Source of the DNA: Ulota crispa
Lineage: Eukaryota; Streptophyta; Bryopsida; Orthotrichales; Orthotrichaceae
DNA: 64,000 nt
Assembly (NCBI GenBank): GCA_963920765.1
Contig: OY987250.1
Coordinates: 5,518,001-5,582,000 of the forward strand
Direction of reading: 5' to 3'
A program made the translations under genes and the position numbers. The stretch's first letter is position 1; every line of letters starts with the position of its first letter. The notes under the pieces were generated by a model, which worked only from the letters and a program-made list of their open reading frames with translations, ran no database searches and was not told the DNA's origin. Positions 61,700-64,000 of this stretch are shown piece after piece.

Positions 61700-63763
61700 T
61701 GATTGTTCGGGTTGTACACATGTTGTGCTAGTTTTCTAGACTTAATAGCTATTAGATTATAGGAAGTAGGAATGTACAAGCAGTCTTTGCCTCATGGAAA
61801 TTACAACCGCATGTAAGGAGCCGTCGTTTAATCAATGAAATTATTGGTATACGATGCCAATACAACCGAGTCTGACAAGGGTATAGAGCCATACGTGGAA
61901 AAGGGAAGTGATCTTCTTGTGTTCAGAGGTAAAAACGTTATCCAAAAGAGTTTGTTCAAGGTATGTACACCCATAAGCATCAGTGTCCCTATAACCATCA
62001 CCTCTGAAGTCTTGGAAAATCTGTGGAAGTGCATAAATGTGATGACAAGGATGTACAACATGTGAATATGAAATCTTGAAAGTGGTTATGGGTGCAATGG
62101 CACTTTACTCTTTAAAAATTCACAACTTATTCTCACAGTATCCAAATAATACATTTGAAAGTGCAAACTTATTATATTTCTGTTCCTAATAGGATCCTAT
62201 AATTTGCTAGCTGCTTATTGATACTCATCATGTTCAAAACCCTTAGTTTGACGCTTTTGGGTGTACATACTTTAGTGCAAGCAAAAATGCCATTACGAGA
62301 ACAGATGTGTCGGACTTCAGTGTTAGCGATTACAGCTCTTAGCAGGAGGGTCTACTAGATTTTGTAACCTCAATATATAAAGCCCTATAAACTATACAGA
62401 AAACCGGAAGAACACTAAGATGTATCGATTATCTGGTTTCTATTTGCAAGGAACTGAATTACATGCATTGATGGTTCTAAATTTGAATGCTTGAGTACGT
62501 AGGAAATTTTGAGTTTCGGGGGTCATATAATGCATCAATTGAGAAATCCCATGTAAAAATAGGTGAGAAATATTAACTGACATCATTTATGTTCTTATTT
62601 GTATTAGTTCATGATAAGTTCAAATATGAATACACTAAGTACTGCATTTAGGATTCCTTCAGTTAAAATTTGTTTTTTAGTTTGCCTTATCCTTGAAATC
62701 TACCTCATGAGTCATTACTTGGCCACTTGACTAGTCAACTCTCTAGATATTAGGATTTCACATGGTTTAGCTTGGATACCACTAGTTTGTTTGTTTTACA
62801 GAGTCATTATTGTTGCCAAGTTCCTATTGTTGTAAAAATTTGTGAATTTCAAATGTTTTTGATTCTCCTAAGCATTTGTTATTCTGATATATTGTGTTCT
62901 TAAACATTAAACATGAAACATTTGAATTGGTTCAAGTGAGAAGAGTAATAGATGAGGCAATTTGCATGCAAGTGAGTAGGAATAACGTGTACTCGAATAG
63001 CTGGCATTTATGATTGGGTTTCGGATCTTTTTACACATATATCACATTCGGCTGGAGACTGTAGAAGTAATGTCCACTCGTCTTTCAAATTACAGCGTTA
63101 GATACAGTACTTCAAGGCTCTATAATTTATTTTGTTGTTGTCCTCTTCCTTTCATTAGGCAAGGGAGCCCATGCTTGCACATTTGTGCAACTTGCACATT
63201 TGTGCAACTTGTTAGACACACAAAACGTTTTGGTTTTCCTATGAAAATTTGTAATTTAGTATGAGGATGTAAGGTAGCAGCACCCATAAACATGAGGTCT
63301 GCATGGGCGTGACCTTCTTTTGCAATCATGATTGTGTTTCTTTGTCCCATGTCTGACAAATACACAACTAGTTATGGGTGATAGACTAATGTTTATGGAT
63401 GTCAAGTGCCTCCCATTTGAGTGCCAATAGGTTTGGAAATAAGTATAGTGAATGCTGTTAAAAAGTTTTGCAACATCATGAGTAAATAAACAAAGGAGGT
63501 GAAGACATCATTAAAGTACCTTAAGCTTGGTTTAGAGTGACCTATCATGATGATTTTGGGTGCCCTATCAAACTATTTAAATGATTATTCAAGGTAGTAT
63601 TATGAGTGTAAGAGCATAGTGAAAACTTCATTAAATGACTTTTTTATTATCTCCTAGATGCAAGTATACATTTTTGGTGATTACAGACTTTTATAATACT
63701 TGTGAACAAATGCTTGCAATTGGAACTTTTAAATTGATGCCAATATTGTTGGTTTCCTCTTGC
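61700..63763. other. AT-rich intergenic DNA
   Basis: No gene is supported. The open frame at 61835-62065 could be a further exon of the gene at its left, but no splice link fits clearly. Confidence 0.4.
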
Positions 63764-64000
63764 TTAACCTTTTAGTGCCCGGTTAACCACTTTTGGGTTG
63801 ATTTTGGTACTCCGTGGTTCTTGTCATCTTTGTTCTATTTAGTTTGCAAAAATACAAAACGTAACGGAGTTGGGGGTATAGTTTGTGCTCCTACTGGAAC
63901 AAATTTCAAAGCAAAGCATAAAGAAACATGGTAGCTATGTGTATTTTACATATGAAGTTGGGAATCTCATACGGATGTAACAAATGAAATACTAATTTAG
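63764..64000. mobile_element. Possible left tip of another TTAA-bounded element
   Basis: TTAA at 63764-63767 is followed by CCTTTTAGTGCCCGG, close to the tips at 37422 and 37666. The matching right end would lie beyond the window. It interrupts the dispersed repeat shared with 13218-13275. Confidence 0.3.

Noticed and set aside
1..64000. A CRISPR array or bacterial-type operon
   Set aside because: The window is intron-bearing eukaryotic DNA; the tandem arrays have no regular spacer structure.

Overview
This is a eukaryotic nuclear window, almost certainly from a land plant. The genes are intron-rich with GT-AG (and two GC-AG) introns, the proteins are of plant type, and the long AT-rich gaps are full of small DNA-transposon relics. 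Intron sizes (mostly 95-300 nt) and the style of the transposon remnants fit a non-seed plant such as a bryophyte better than a flowering plant, but that placement is a weak inference. All exon models below were built by eye from reading frames, splice consensus and remembered family sequences; none was checked with transcripts.

Layout. (1) 106-4305, minus strand: the 5' two thirds of a large secretory-pathway protein of the Arabidopsis At5g58100/At3g28720 type; its 3' end lies left of the window. (2) 4.6-9.0 kb: AT-rich DNA with a Mutator-like foldback element, a second hairpin element and a TTAA-flanked element. (3) 9391-12269, plus strand: a plant RS-subfamily SR splicing factor in five exons, with a long first intron starting at a GC donor. 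(4) 15551-35840, minus strand: the complete scaffold subunit NOT1 of the CCR4-NOT deadenylase complex, resolved into 50 coding exons that stay in frame for 2,566 codons, plus a probable 1-kb 5'-leader intron. It fills about a third of the window. (5) 37.2-41.8 kb: TTAA-bounded elements placed head to tail and a pair of 300-bp inverted repeats. (6) 41827-43687, plus strand: an unrecognised five-exon gene for a 265-residue protein. (7) 43.9-64 kb: accessory DNA. It holds a 4.3-kb block bracketed by inverted repeats with a broken secreted-protein gene inside, several short inverted-repeat elements, four tandem-repeat arrays, a hAT transposase remnant, a broken trihelix/NAM-associated transposon-type gene and one further unrecognised two-exon gene.

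The confident genes act in RNA metabolism (splicing and mRNA deadenylation) and in the secretory pathway. They lie in alternating orientation, not as an operon, and nothing suggests co-regulation. The most unusual material is the set of small elements: TTAA...CCCTTGAG elements resembling piggyBac-type non-autonomous transposons, and two foldback elements sharing the terminus GGGGAAATTACAAA with 9-bp target duplications.
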